From: Labyrinthula sp. Ha
Taxonomy: Eukaryota > Sar > Bigyra > Labyrinthulida > Labyrinthulaceae
NCBI GenBank assembly: GCA_015227615.1
Contig: JAALGZ010000003.1
Span: forward strand, 992,001 to 1,056,000
DNA: 64,000 nt
Reading direction: 5' to 3'
In this document: in pieces, positions 33,901 to 46,100 of the stretch
How positions within the stretch are numbered: position 1 is the first letter of the stretch
How the letters are laid out: each line of letters begins with the position of its first letter
Made by a program: the position numbers and the translations under genes
Notes under the pieces: model-generated
Told to the model about the DNA's origin: nothing
The model's database searches: none
The model's input: the letters and a program-made list of their open reading frames with translations, nothing else

Positions 33901-36900
33901 TTTTGTAATTTATATATTTTGACCAAACTTTGTAAGGAAATACATAGCTGATTTTGAATCATTTTCATTCCCTATCAATATTATTTACTTGCGTAATACA
34001 ATTCTCCATATTCCCTGAAAAGATATCCTTTAAGAAGTTAAAAAGGATAAAAATAAATTAATAAAATACCAAAAGTCGATAGTCGCCAAGTAATATCCCA
34101 TACTGTAGTCACTATCTACAATATGCTATCGCACATGCTTAATAAAATACCACTGACGAAGACGTTCTAGAATATAAGATTTGTGCTTTATTATCCGAGA
34201 AGAGATTTAGTAAAATTAAATATTATCTTAATAACAATATCTTGGAGAAAGTTAACTTTCATATTTTTCTTAAGAAAGTATGCAATAGATTAGACAGCAA
34301 TCCTATTTCCTTCATAAAAAAAGAAGATAGAGTTCCTTAGACATATTTCTATCATACCACGAAATATTCCAGTAGTAATTTGACTCAATTAAATCGAGTT
34401 GACTCTAAAAGCATAAGGTCTGATTCAATTGTTCATACATATGCAATAGATATTAGATCTAATTATGTAGAACACTGTGGGGACATGAATTCAGGGGATA
34501 TAGTCAGTTGATGGCTCCAGCAACGCTGCTCAGGCTCAGTTGAAGAATAAATAATATGCTACGAACTTCTTCATAGAGTTGAAGTAACATATGGTAGCTG
34601 TTGAAAATGCATCTGTATTATATATGTTTTGACACTAAGTATTTGCAATTCTTTAACTTGATATTAATTGCTAGTAATATGGGATGAAGGATTTAAATCC
34701 AAGTTGTTACACAAATATAAGGTTACACTTGATGGAAATTAAAAGGGCTTTAAACATACAGGCCAGTTACTACTATTAATAGTATTACATCCCAAAGATG
34801 AACTATATATCTTTCCAAGGAAGAAGAGTCAAACTGTCTGAAGAGAGATGATGACAGTCATGTAACGATTGAGGTGATGGAGACAAAAGTGGTACAATAT
34901 ATGTTTGATGTATGTAAAGGGCCAATACAAACTATTTCAGCGAAAGATTCCAGCTAATAAAAATATGAAGGAAATAGTGTAAAAATTGTTTTGTTTACAG
35001 TATTAATTTTGGATAGGCAAAATGGACCTCGGTAATAAAACCGGGAATGATAGTTTTATAAAGAGAAAAAATGATGGATTAGTGATCATAGCAGTCTGAT
35101 TGTAAGAATGGCATTCGCATTCTGCTCTCTGAGTAAGTAAATATTACAAAAAATATGAAAGGTAATCAAAAAGTCGTACGAATTATAATTGATTTTATAC
35201 AAGAAACCTTTTGAAAGTTGCTCAGACATATATCTGCACATTTAAGGTCACTTCTATATCGCAGATATTTGTACAGAAAATGTGTTAGCTTCTATATGTA
35301 GTTTTACTTTTAAACTTGCTATCTTGAGTATTAAAATAATCCTGTTAAAAATTAACCAGTGATTATAGCGGAATTTCAATAAGAGATGTCCCTTGTAGCA
35401 CTAGAAAAAGGATATATATTGTTGAAAAAATTACTTTAATTTTTGGTGTGGTGCTTTTTGTAAGAGAAAACTATTTTTTATTCTATCAACTTAAAAGTTG
35501 TCAAACCATAATATATAAGTTATGGCTGACTACTACTAGGGAGAACGAGATGTTTGCTCCAGTTGGTATTTCTCATATCATTGCTTACCTGGTAATAATT
35601 TGGTCTCTGTAAAAGAGGAAGATATTCTCTCTAGTTCAAAAATATTCCTGGCAAAGTGATTAAAATAAAGAGTGGTTTCTTCATAACATTCTTAATAGTT
35701 TTGAACACCATGCCCTACTTTGAGAATCAACTATCTTGTTATTATGATATCAGTTTTGCTCCATTATAAAAGTAATGCATGCGTAAGGGGGCACATAAAT
35801 AGATTGAAGGAAATCTTTTTTTTCTTGTCCTAGAAAAAAGAATAAATAAATTTTACTTTCTAAATTTTTTTTTGAGAGATAAGACCTGTGCTGAGTTGTG
35901 TTATGTTTGGTTGCAGCACAGGTTACATGGGTTGAAACAGCCAAATGAGTTATTTTATTAAACTAAGGTTATGTTTCCTAAGAAAAGAGTCAAAGCATTC
36001 ATATTCCTTCTGTTGGTCATTATGCCGCATGATAAATTTGATATTCAGAAGATATCTCAGTTAAGCACGTAAGACTGAAACTAGAAGCTCATTCAGAACA
36101 CTATATTCTCTCAATGAAACGGTACATATGCTCTGTTTTCTCTATTATTAAGCTCAAACCCAACAATAGTAGACAAAATTACATGAGAAGATAGTTTTCC
36201 GCAACTTCTAAGTTGTTGCTTTAAGATTTACCTACTGAGCTTCTTTTTGTTTACCTTTAGAATACTATTCTATTATTTGATCTACTTCTTTTAAGAATAC
36301 TAAAATACAACCGATTTCTTTTTAATTCCGCCTTGCCTTCTTTACTATTATTATCTCCCGTCTGCATCAGCTATTGAGCCTCAGTCTCAATCTACTCCAG
36401 TATCACCCTTATTGTGTTACTTCTCATCCGGGCTTATGTCTAAACCAGTCTCTTGGTTTATGTTTTTTTTTATTTTTCTTATTTATTGCTCAACAGTATT
36501 TTTGGTGGTTTAATATTTATAACTATTCCGTCTTCATATAATATGAGCATTGATGAAACCAGATACAAACTTTCAGCTGTTATATCAGCTTAAGTTTCTT
36601 CAACAAACTCAAACCCAAAGCCCATCCAAAGAAACAATATAACCAAAAAAATATTCAAAACAACTAAGACAACTTTTGTACAATCAAGTAATCCAGACTT
36701 TTATATCACTATCTTGGACACCCTTGTACCCCTGTTTTGATTTTCGGGCAATATGAACACAGATAGGACTTATATGGAATATGTTTAAGTGGTGCCTCCT
36801 GTGTTATAATTTTGATAAGAGAAAAGGTTGATGTATATTATAAACTATTAAAGCATTCTTCAGCAGCCAATTAAGATTATTCTCTTATATCTTTTCTTTT

Positions 36901-38127
36901 TGCGAGAGTTCTAAAGAAGATAATAAATTAAAAAAACGTATATTACTGAGTATGTTAACTCCGGAGAAACCAAATTTGTTTGCACACATTGTTTATTCCA
37001 CCAAGACACCATTGATTTCTTGTTCTTAACAATTTTTATTTATTTAAAGCTTTTCAATAAATTCATTGCATTCCTTCTATGGTTGAGAACTTTCGAAGCC
37101 ATAAGAAACTGTGCCCAATTTTCTATTAAAGGAAGAATTTTTTGACGAAGATTTAGTTCCCTAATTTGAAGTTCACCCTATGGCACAAGCAACTGTCAGT
37201 CATTATATCCTCAGTAAGAGTTTTCCGCTTTCCAAGAATAAGCGTATCTATACTATAGAGCGTTTATAGGTCGATTGTAAACAAATACACCTTCCTCAAA
37301 AACAACAAATATTATACAGAATAAGTATCTTATGTTAAGAATCATTCCACAACAGGTTTCATCCAAAATTCTATAACAACTGTAGCACCACATCATAGAT
37401 TAAAGTAGATATAAACATAGAAAATTGAGTTCGCTTTCACCAATGTCTCTAGTACTAGAAGTATTATTGCAATATCTTCCTAGATTTCGACAGGTTTCTG
37501 AAAAAATTGTGAAACAAGAATAACATCTGCAGCTTCTTGGGAATCCTTTAAGCGAAAAGGAGTCAGGGATAATTATTTATAAACGAAAAAACGCTCTTGG
37601 TGACTTTTCTGTTTTTTCAAAATAACTTTCTATGGCTCTAATTGCTTCTTCTCTAAGCCCCTCAGGGCTAGGAACTATAAAAAGTTATCTCATCCTCGTT
37701 TTCTTTTATGCATAAGAGTAGAACCCCCAGTTTGCCAAAACGTATTCTTTTATATGATATAAAGGGATATTAAGAAGTGCTCTCATGTTCGAGTTATGCT
37801 TTAAGCCTGTTAGGCAGGCTCTTTTTGAAACTTTTTACAGTAATGTAACATTAACTTAGTAAAGGATTTTCTTTTGAGTTTTAAACACAAAACAAACAAT
37901 TTAGCTAACTATGTTTATACTAAAAATCACCCTCAGCTTCTGAACCTTAGACACCCACACTAGAACATACCTGGATAATATTAGAAACCTTAAAACTAAA
38001 TAATCAGCACAAACACTGTTATTTAAAAGTGTTGCATTTTTCTTAATCCCAAACAAATACTTAGAAAATAAAGAACAAATATTGGCATAAAATTCAGCAA
38101 AAAGTTGCTTGAAGGAAAGTTAGATAC
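30917..38127. other. 7.2-kb gene-free A+T-rich stretch
   Basis: No open frame above about 80 codons on either strand has a motif; examples are 32121-32339 plus, 32848-33084 minus and 35750-35944 minus. No tRNA, LTR pair or tandem array was recognised. Confidence 0.5.
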
Positions 38128-38646
38128 TTATTGACAGTGTCCAAGTAAATCAACAACACCAGTCCACAAAGAAACTTCATCTTCCACACATGAATCAGAC
38201 ACTTTTTCGGATTCAAGCTTAATTCTTTTAGGAGATGTAGTGTATAGACTAATAAAAGGAACTGACTCGTTATGGAAGGGATCGTATTCTCTTTTACCGT
38301 CCATCGACCTTTGTCGTTTTGTAGGTTTTATGGAATTCATTCTCTTTGGATTGTCCCTCTCAAAGTCGGGATGACTAAAACCCCATTCATAGTTATCTTC
38401 TTTAGAAGCTGCACTGAAAACTTTAAAGTCATATATATCCAAATTACCCATAAACCGTTTAAACTTTTTCGTGTAAAAAAGTTCTTTTACACTTTTTTTA
38501 AATTTCTTTGGTTCCTTTACAAGGTATTTAGATCCACATGATGACCAGGAAGCTGTTTCCTTTCTAATAACTATAGAAAGTGTGAAAAGTCTAGATATAA
38601 AGTGCTTAATGACTTTAACTTCTTTGTCTCCTGAGTAATACCTCAT
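38128..38646 (-). CDS. Minimal heat-shock-factor-type DNA-binding protein
   Basis: The first in-frame ATG (38646) gives 172 residues. Residues about 10-108 follow the HSF DNA-binding domain: a KHFISRLFTL helix, ASWSSCGSKYLVKEPKKF (compare 'iSWsp.G.sFvv.dp..F'), ELFYTKKFKRFMGNLDIYDF (63% of the recognition-helix consensus positions by eye, compare 'yFkh.NFsSFvRQLN.YGF'), and WGFSHPDFERDNPKRMNSIK, the closing HSF block. A basic stretch KPTKRQR follows (nuclear localisation candidate). There is no room for the usual HR-A/B trimerisation coiled coil: only about 60 mostly acidic residues remain, so it may act as a monomer or be a divergent regulator. The frame stays open upstream of the ATG to about 38718, so a longer form or a 5' exon is possible. 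Confidence 0.75.
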   Translation of the reverse strand: MRYYSGDKEVKVIKHFISRLFTLSIVIRKETASWSSCGSKYLVKEPKKFKKSVKELFYTKKFKRFMGNLDIYDFKVFSAASKEDNYEWGFSHPDFERDNPKRMNSIKPTKRQRSMDGKREYDPFHNESVPFISLYTTSPKRIKLESEKVSDSCVEDEVSLWTGVVDLLGHCQ

Positions 38647-39362
38647 ATTCTGTTTAGTTTCGTTACGCAAAGGTTGGAACAAATATGTGTTCTCGAAGGT
38701 GAACCGGAAATTAGCAAAGTCCTACTTTAAGTAAAATAAAATGTAATTGAACCGGGTACAGCCCCATATGTGCTGTCGACTCTTAGGCTATGTCCTTATG
38801 GTTTTGATGTTTTCTTATCCAATTTATTCCCATACTCGTGTCGAAAATGTTTTCGGGCAATCGTGTCCATATTGTAACTATAACCAGCTGAGTTAAATAA
38901 AGAATACGGAGATTGTTAGTATCAACATTCTTAGCTTAGCCATGGCTAGCTGGGTTTAATTAATCATGCCTTTCAGTTTTCCCGACTCGCATGAACTGAT
39001 CCGAAGATTATGAACGTCATCTCACCCGGTTAGAAAACATAATGGAATAGCAGATTATCTTCTTTTTTCTTTCCTAGGTTTTTCTCTGAAAGTGAAAAAA
39101 AGACCAATTAACGGTATATTGATACAACGAGAAGAACTGTAGTTGACCAAAGAAACAAAGCTAGTCGCGCAAACATCTTAAGAGAAAAGATAGTAGAGTT
39201 CCTTTTTCTTGAAGATCAACGTCTGTTGTCACTGTATAGATAACTAGTTACTATTATGTGGTCAACGAGAACTATTATTTGGTCAACCTCAACTGCTCTT
39301 TCTATAGTAGAAAATAGAATATTAGAGTGATCTTGAATATGACAAACAAATAAATTACATTA
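38647..39362. other. Intergenic stretch
   Basis: About 700 bp between two same-strand genes. No gene is seen; it should contain the promoter of the HSF-like gene. Confidence 0.5.
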
Positions 39363-39929
39363 TTAAACTTCTTTCTTTGCTTGAGTTGCCTCAGCTACAT
39401 TATACGCAAGACTAGCAATGAATACTGGCTCTGGTTTTTGTGGCTCCTCAGGCTCAACTTTCAAGTCAATCTTCGCAACGAACGTGTTTCCTTCAACTAA
39501 CCCTTGTGGAATTATTACATAGTATGACTTATTCTCATACATAATGGCTACTTGATCTCCTCCTTTCATCTTAGGTGGAACTGTTACTTGCATCTCTATT
39601 TCAGTTGGCTTTTCTTCTTCTCCCTCTTTCTTCGCAGCAGCTTCTTTTGCCTTCTTATATACTTTTTTTACACCTTTTTCCATAACTACTGCTGATTTCT
39701 CTGTTTGAACTCTTGCTTTGAACCTTAACCTTTCCCCTTCATCTGGACTCTTCAGTAATATTCCGCATGAAACGCAATTAAATGCCACTTGTGGGTTTTC
39801 ATCTGAAATTTTTGGAGGAATGCTCTTTGCTCTACAGGTTTCTACAGGGCACATCACTTCGAAATCATCTAGCTTCTTAGCAACGGCTTTTCTCCCCTTG
39901 GCTATATTAGTTTTTATTGTATTAAACAT
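39363..39929 (-). CDS. Zinc-ribbon protein with C-terminal VPxG-type beta domain
   Basis: 188 residues from ATG at 39929, single exon. The N-terminus is basic (FNTIKTNIAKGRKAVAKK). A four-Cys ribbon follows: MCPVETC (C27, C32) and FNCVSCG (C52, C55). Next comes a Lys/Glu-rich helix (about 85-108), then IEMQVTVPPKMKGGDQVAI and YYVIIPQGLVEGNTFVAKI (111-153), two 'V-x-V/I-P-x-(G/K)...G' repeats of a small beta domain frequent in proteins of algae and other protists. No catalytic residues are evident, so a structural or adaptor role is inferred. The start is supported by good coding character from the first codon and by an upstream stop. A heat-shock-element-like site lies about 57 bp upstream. 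Confidence 0.75.
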   Translation of the reverse strand: MFNTIKTNIAKGRKAVAKKLDDFEVMCPVETCRAKSIPPKISDENPQVAFNCVSCGILLKSPDEGERLRFKARVQTEKSAVVMEKGVKKVYKKAKEAAAKKEGEEEKPTEIEMQVTVPPKMKGGDQVAIMYENKSYYVIIPQGLVEGNTFVAKIDLKVEPEEPQKPEPVFIASLAYNVAEATQAKKEV

Positions 39930-39951
39930 AGTTAGTTTTGTTTTGGTTTAT

Positions 39952-40149
39952 TTAGTTTCTCTTGTGCAGTTTCTTTTTGCAGACGGAACTTTCTTTTTTG
40001 TCTCGAAATATGGGTGAGACGAGATCCTGAGATCTCGTATTGCTCTTTGTTTTGCAAGTGGTATTGTCTCGATTGTTTAAAGCACTCTCGAAAAAAAAAT
40101 AAAGTTTAAAGCCTTTTGCGTCGCGTTCATTGTAGTAGTAATAGCTCAT
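39952..40149 (-). CDS. Possible upstream ORF of the zinc-ribbon gene
   Basis: A 65-codon frame with an ATG at 40149 starts MSYYYYNERDAKGF and ends 22 bp before the zinc-ribbon ATG. It has no domain and its MSYYYY start is only superficially like the MSYF family. If transcribed with the gene it would act as an upstream ORF; equally it may be non-coding leader or promoter. Confidence 0.2.
   Translation of the reverse strand: MSYYYYNERDAKGFKLYFFFESALNNRDNTTCKTKSNTRSQDLVSPIFRDKKESSVCKKKLHKRN
39986..39993. promoter_or_regulatory. Heat-shock-element-like inverted repeat
   Basis: GAACTTTC on the plus strand reads GAAAGTTC on the gene's strand, the GAAnnTTC two-unit HSE core, 57-64 bp upstream of the zinc-ribbon gene's ATG. 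Functional HSEs usually have three units, and only two are clear here. Confidence 0.3.
40020..40037. repeat. Inverted repeat in the promoter region of the zinc-ribbon gene
   Basis: CGAGATC and GATCTCG separated by four bases form a perfect 7-bp inverted repeat. TCGAGAC/GTCTCGA motifs recur nearby (about 40002 and 40066), suggesting a dimeric regulator site. Function is inference. Confidence 0.3.
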
Positions 40150-43100
40150 AATTGCTTAAGAATTTCCTATTATGAAAAAACAATCAAACCCAGAGTCATA
40201 ATTAATATTTTCACGTGCTTTCCATTGATGAAGATTACCTCGTTAGTGGTACTTTTTCTAGCAAGACGTGCTTTGACTATATTCTTGAATATGAGAGGAA
40301 AAAACAAGAATTCTCTAAACTATTAAGCAGAATCTCCAATTTTTTTTTACTTGCACATTCTAGAAAACCCTAACTTATATTTTAGTGAGGTAAATAACCT
40401 TCCTTCTCCTAGTTTGAAACGCTTTAGACCTTGGTTGTTCAGTCCTATCGCCCATCCATCGCAAGAAAAAGGACACGGATGAGCTTGATATTTTTTGATT
40501 CCAGAATCACTTCAACTTAAGGTTGAAGCATGCCTAGAAACAAGCCCATCTGTATGTACCAGGGTAACCCCTTGGAACCAGCTGAAAAAGTTACATAATG
40601 ACTAATAATATCTTGGCTAGGTGAGCAATCAAAATAACATGCCTAATAGTTAAGCTTTGAGAGTAAGAGGCTCATTCTTCATTACTACAGTTGAGCTAAA
40701 AAAAAATCGGTTTAAGTATATACCCGACAAAATATCAAGTCTTCAAACTAACGCTTCTGAATAACAGTCTAGGGCAGTGCACCCTGTGTGCCCCAAAGTA
40801 TTAAAATCATTAGTTTTCTTGTTTCATGTTGAAAATTAGCAGAGTCCGAAGAGTTAAATGTGGTTCCAAGTGTTATTCTTCAATTGGACTTGTAGTATGA
40901 CGAACACACTAAAAGCCAGTAACTCTATGCATTAGCCACTTTCGGAAGGTTTCTGGAGAATATATTTTCACAGGATGATAAATAATAGAATATTTTCACT
41001 CGAAAGTAGTAGTAAAAGTGCTCAGAAGGTATGTTTGCTTGCAAAGCCGCTTGTTATTGCACAAACTCACATACTACCTCTACTAAGATACTTTAATTCA
41101 AAACTAATGTCTCACTTCTCTACTCTCGTTTGTTCCTCTTTTCTCGAATTGTCTCGTTTGTTTTTGGTGAGATTAATAGCATGCATAAAAAGATTGTGTA
41201 TTTCGCTTAGGAATTCAAAGAATGACGTAAGCGATTTGCTAGTCATTATAATTTAGAAGCATAATTGCAGTTTTCATCTTTCATGCGTTTAAATTACATA
41301 ATTATAGACTAACCAAAAAGAGCAAGAGAAACATATGGAATATTTTTGTTTAGTAAAAGGATAATGATCAGAAAGTCTAAGGGGTTAAAGAACTTGATAG
41401 TTTTTTCTTGGCGACTACATGGGTTATCAAGTATTGAGTATTTTTTTCCAACAAAGTATTTAATTTCAGGCGTGACCAAATAGAAGTCTGTGTCATGGTT
41501 ATAAATGGTTTTCTTTTTGTGTTTTCCTTTCGCTCTTTTCTATATTAACTGTTATAGCAAAAAAACTACTGATGACCTGGTATCGTATATACCAAAACCA
41601 AGTACTACACTAGAGAAATTCCTTATTGAGGCTGTGAGCAGTAACAAAAGACATACCTAGCTTTCAAATCAACCATTGCCTCCCAAACTGAGCTATCAGC
41701 ATTGAAGCAATGTTACAGAAGCATTCGTGAAAGTAAATAGTACGCACCCCGTTGTTTTAAAAGTTTTTATAAAAAAAATCTTCAAAAGCTTCACAGGAAA
41801 AGAGCTGCTACCTCAAACATGGTGCACAGGGAAAATGTTTAAGAAGTTGACATAAAGCTACTCAGGATTTTCATCGAACGCTAATGAGTACTGCCTAGGC
41901 TAATTACGAAACCAGAAGGTCTTAGACAGTTAGTTTCAAATTCAAAAGCTGGTGCTCTGATCATGAATCAGCCACATAATTGTGGTCTAACAAGAACCTA
42001 CGAGGGGGTTCTTGGGAAAGTTAACCAAATGAATGTGAAAGAGAAAATATGAAAAGGGGATGCTTTTGGTAAGTGGCCCAGCACCCGGGATCTTAACAAA
42101 GATACAGGAGGTAGATAAATACTTAATTACTGAGCTCAATACTCATCAAAGTATACTAGTGAGTTATTACTTTAGGAAGAAAATTTAGAGGACTTTCAAC
42201 CATCAGTTTGATTTGAAAATTACGTTCAAGAGTTTACACGAGAAAAAAAAAGTTTACAAACAAAGAGAAATAAGTGGAACTTCATTTTGTAACTCAAACA
42301 AAGCAATTCAAAAGACCCTGTATTTAAAAATTAGTTAAGTGTGTCTACTCTGGTGCATGGGAGGGAATGGTTTGATTACAGACAAAACCTGCTAAGAACC
42401 TTGCAAAAGATTCTTACTCATTGATCAACCACACTACGATAGACAGATTACAATATTTTCTTCTACAATTTTTTCATAGCAAAATTTTTAGCTAGATGTA
42501 TATCTTTTTGCTGTTACTATCGCCCAGGACCCCTGAACCAGAGAATAAAGGAAAAGATGTCATAGTATTAAATGACAAAATCAATAAATTATTCTTAGAA
42601 CCGTATTATTGGAACGTTATCACACCAAGGTTTCAACAGTATCTAAAAAGCAATACAACTCCAAACTTTGAAGTACAGTTTTGATTTGAGTTTGAGCAAT
42701 TGAATATGGTAAGATACAACCTCAAATACACCTAAATGTTCCAAAATAAAAATAGAAGAGCAATCTTAAGGGTTAGAGTTCCCACTGACACAAAATATTT
42801 AGAAATTGAAATATATATATTTGCAAGTAAGGAAAATACAAATCAAAGTACAAAAATGTTCATAGCTTTCACAATTCGGACCAGACCTTCTTAAGCAAAT
42901 TTAAACATTTAGGGCAATTGTTCTTATCCAAATATGCTAAGGAGATTTACTAAAAATACAATAGCAACTGTGAACTAACCAATATATATATATCAATCAT
43001 GCGAGGTTAAGTTACACTTTACCAAAGAGGTAAAAACTGGAATTCATTTTCAGTCAATTGGTGAAATAGCAGAAATCACATTACAGTAGAAAAACATTTA

Positions 43101-46100
43101 CAGAATACTGGATCCTATATGATATCTAAGCAATCTTTTGTTGAAAAAATCCGCGTTCTCGATTTATTATGTTATAGATGTTTCAGCAGATTTCAAATCA
43201 TTAGATCTTGTGTGATTAAGAGACAGCGGTTTCGTCAACTCGGCATAGAAATAAATTTTATAAACAATGAAGTCTATTTAATTGGAAAAGCAGCTAACAA
43301 GCTCTATATTGATTTCAAGCTAGATAATGGCGACGAGTTTGGTTGTCAATAAATTAGAACGGTGGGGAGGTTGAATTTTATTTTAGAGCACAACGCATAA
43401 TCTAGAAATCGAATATACGCCATAAAAAAGTACTCGAGTTTAATCAATCACATCAAATTTACTCGAAAGCAAATTTCAAGACTTTATTTTTCTCATTAAC
43501 CCTTAGTAATGTATCTGTTACTGAAATTATTGTTGGGTACTTATATACTTAAAGGAAAGACTGCTCAAGAGAGTAATTTTTGTAGTTTTCTATGATCAAA
43601 GTTACAATTCTCACCAGTAAATGTAAAAGGATTATAATAAAAAAAATCTCTCAGTCTATGCATAGCTATAGATTGCACTATTTATAATTCAATTGACATC
43701 ATCTTCCCAAACCTTATTACTCGTAAGTCTCAACAAAGCGAAAATGTTCGTGGCAACATTTGGTGAGAAGTCCATAATAATCCTACTTTCTTAAAACTGA
43801 TTTCTTGTGTATAGAACTTGGAGAAAAAGTTGAGTTGAATTCTTGCCAAGTATTTTTATAGTATTTTTTATAATAAAGCAAATTATATAGAAACACACAC
43901 ACAATATATGTGAAATAACTTTCACATTATACAAACAGTTGTCAGGGATCATATTAGCACCTATTAACACATCTAAAAACAAATATACCAACTGAAATGA
44001 GTTTTGAAATAGTAAGCGCAACATAGAGCTTAATATGATTTGAAAGTTCTTTTTTGATATAATCTAAGTATTTGAAAATTGTAAAGTATTAAAGTCTTTA
44101 TCGAGTTTCATGTACGGCCAGTTATAATGGCCCTGATTAATGAATTTAGTAGTCAATAAGATTCCTTATATTCTCTTGTGAAGATATTTTTTTGAGTAAG
44201 AGATTGCTGGGTTGGGCTCCTTCCTCATCAATATTTGACCTATCAGGAACTGTGGAAGCCGCATTATCAAATCTAAACTCGAGTTATCATTTGAGAGCTT
44301 AGATTCAAGAGTAAGACATGACTTCCTATTTTCTATAAATACAACAAACACCAAAAGCAATTCTATAATCTCAATAAGCGCAAACATAAGGTAATTCAAA
44401 ATTACAATATCAATTTTAACCTTAAATTCGCTTATGTTTATTCATGTTTTTGAATCGAACAGCCAGTTAAACCAATATGGACATTTTGAAGGTATTACAT
44501 CAAATCATTTAATAGAATTCCTCTTGCAGAAGAATTAATTAGTTATCCCAGTTTTATGCCTAAACATGAGTGGAACAGATTGGGTTTGCTGGATTCTTTA
44601 CGGAAGTTGGTAGTATATCCTAGTCCTGTTTTAAACTTGCATTTTTTTCTGTTTAAAAAATGCGGTCGTTTTATACAGTTTGTTTCACTTATTTGTCAAA
44701 CTTAACATACTTTGCCCTGACTCCTCCAAAAATATACCACGTACCGAGACATATATCTAATTCCAAGTTCCATTATCAAACTAAAGGAATGTATAACAAT
44801 GCTTGATGTTAATGATGTATAACAAATGATAACTCAATATATTAGAGGCCTTAATGATGAAATAAACCCTACTCGAATTTGGGAAAGGGTGTAGAGCAAG
44901 AGATATAAGAACCAAAAGTGCAGGAAATTTCATGCAAAGATAGTAGTTATGTTGTAGCTCTAATTAGATAGAATTGACAATAATGACTTCAGAGGCTCGA
45001 TGTACCAAAAGAAAAATGTTCAGGTGAACAGTCAGAAACAAGAAAATACCGTAATATCCACACTTGAAGTTTCGAAGATGTCTAATTTTCTGAATGTTAA
45101 AACTTAGTTAACGAGATAAAGAAGTTTCCTTTAAAACGGGTTTTGACTCATTGATGTTTCCATAGGGTAACTTCTGTGATTGAGACTTCGCCTTTAAGAT
45201 TCACTTACAAACTTCGCTTCCAAAATTTCTCATCACTGGTAATTCGCATAAAGATTTCGTTAGCTATGATAGAAAATTCAACGGTTTTGACTCTTATTAT
45301 ACGATCCATGGCATTTTAATGAAGCCCATATCAGAATATATATGTATATATGGGTCTAATATCACTTGAAAAACATAGATGTTAGAAGAGAGATTCAATT
45401 CCACTGGAACAATATTGAGTTATATTTCTTTAATGAAACCAGAATCCTGCTAAGCATTTTCAAACTGCCATAGCTTTGTATCTCTCTTCAATTGAACTCC
45501 TATGCAAATTATTCCTAAGAGAACAAACTGGGAAACTTATCCAAAGTTAGTATTCTAGGTCTTAATATCATAGAGAGTTGCTAAAGATACTTGCGGAACA
45601 GCAAAAAAATAATTGGGCAACTAAGATAAGAAGAAATTTGTTTCAGGTTTTGATGTTTTAACGCCACGTGACTTTTTGCACCAACATGATTTACACAGGC
45701 GGAGTGAGCAATACATTATGGGAAAAGAGCGCTTAATTCAGTCAAGAAATCGATAAAATAACAGTACCGTTTAATAAGACGCTATCAAAACACAAATAAT
45801 TATATTAAGAATCTTAAGTTCTCAAAAATTATTAATACATTTATGTTTCTCAACTTATATTTAATTTTTCATAGTACAGGCAATCAAATGATACTGGATA
45901 TCATGGCCCATTTGTTTAAGTTTCTAATACGGAACACTATTATTTTATTTTCTTCATACCCCACAGTACTATCTGACCCAATTTTACATTTCTAATCAAT
46001 GATTATTAGTCGTACATAAAAAAAAGGTTGAGGAAATATTAAAGATTATCCAGAAAAAATATAGGTAAAGTAATTATTGATATATTTTCAATATACGAAA

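Noticed and set aside
35945-36064. ATGAGTTATTTTATT, a 39-codon frame beginning MSYF.
   Set aside because: Residues after the first four do not match any MSYF block in any frame.
43119-43352. 77-codon ATG-started frame as a small gene.
   Set aside because: No domain, no conserved neighbour and no splice continuation found; mentioned only within the gene-free region.
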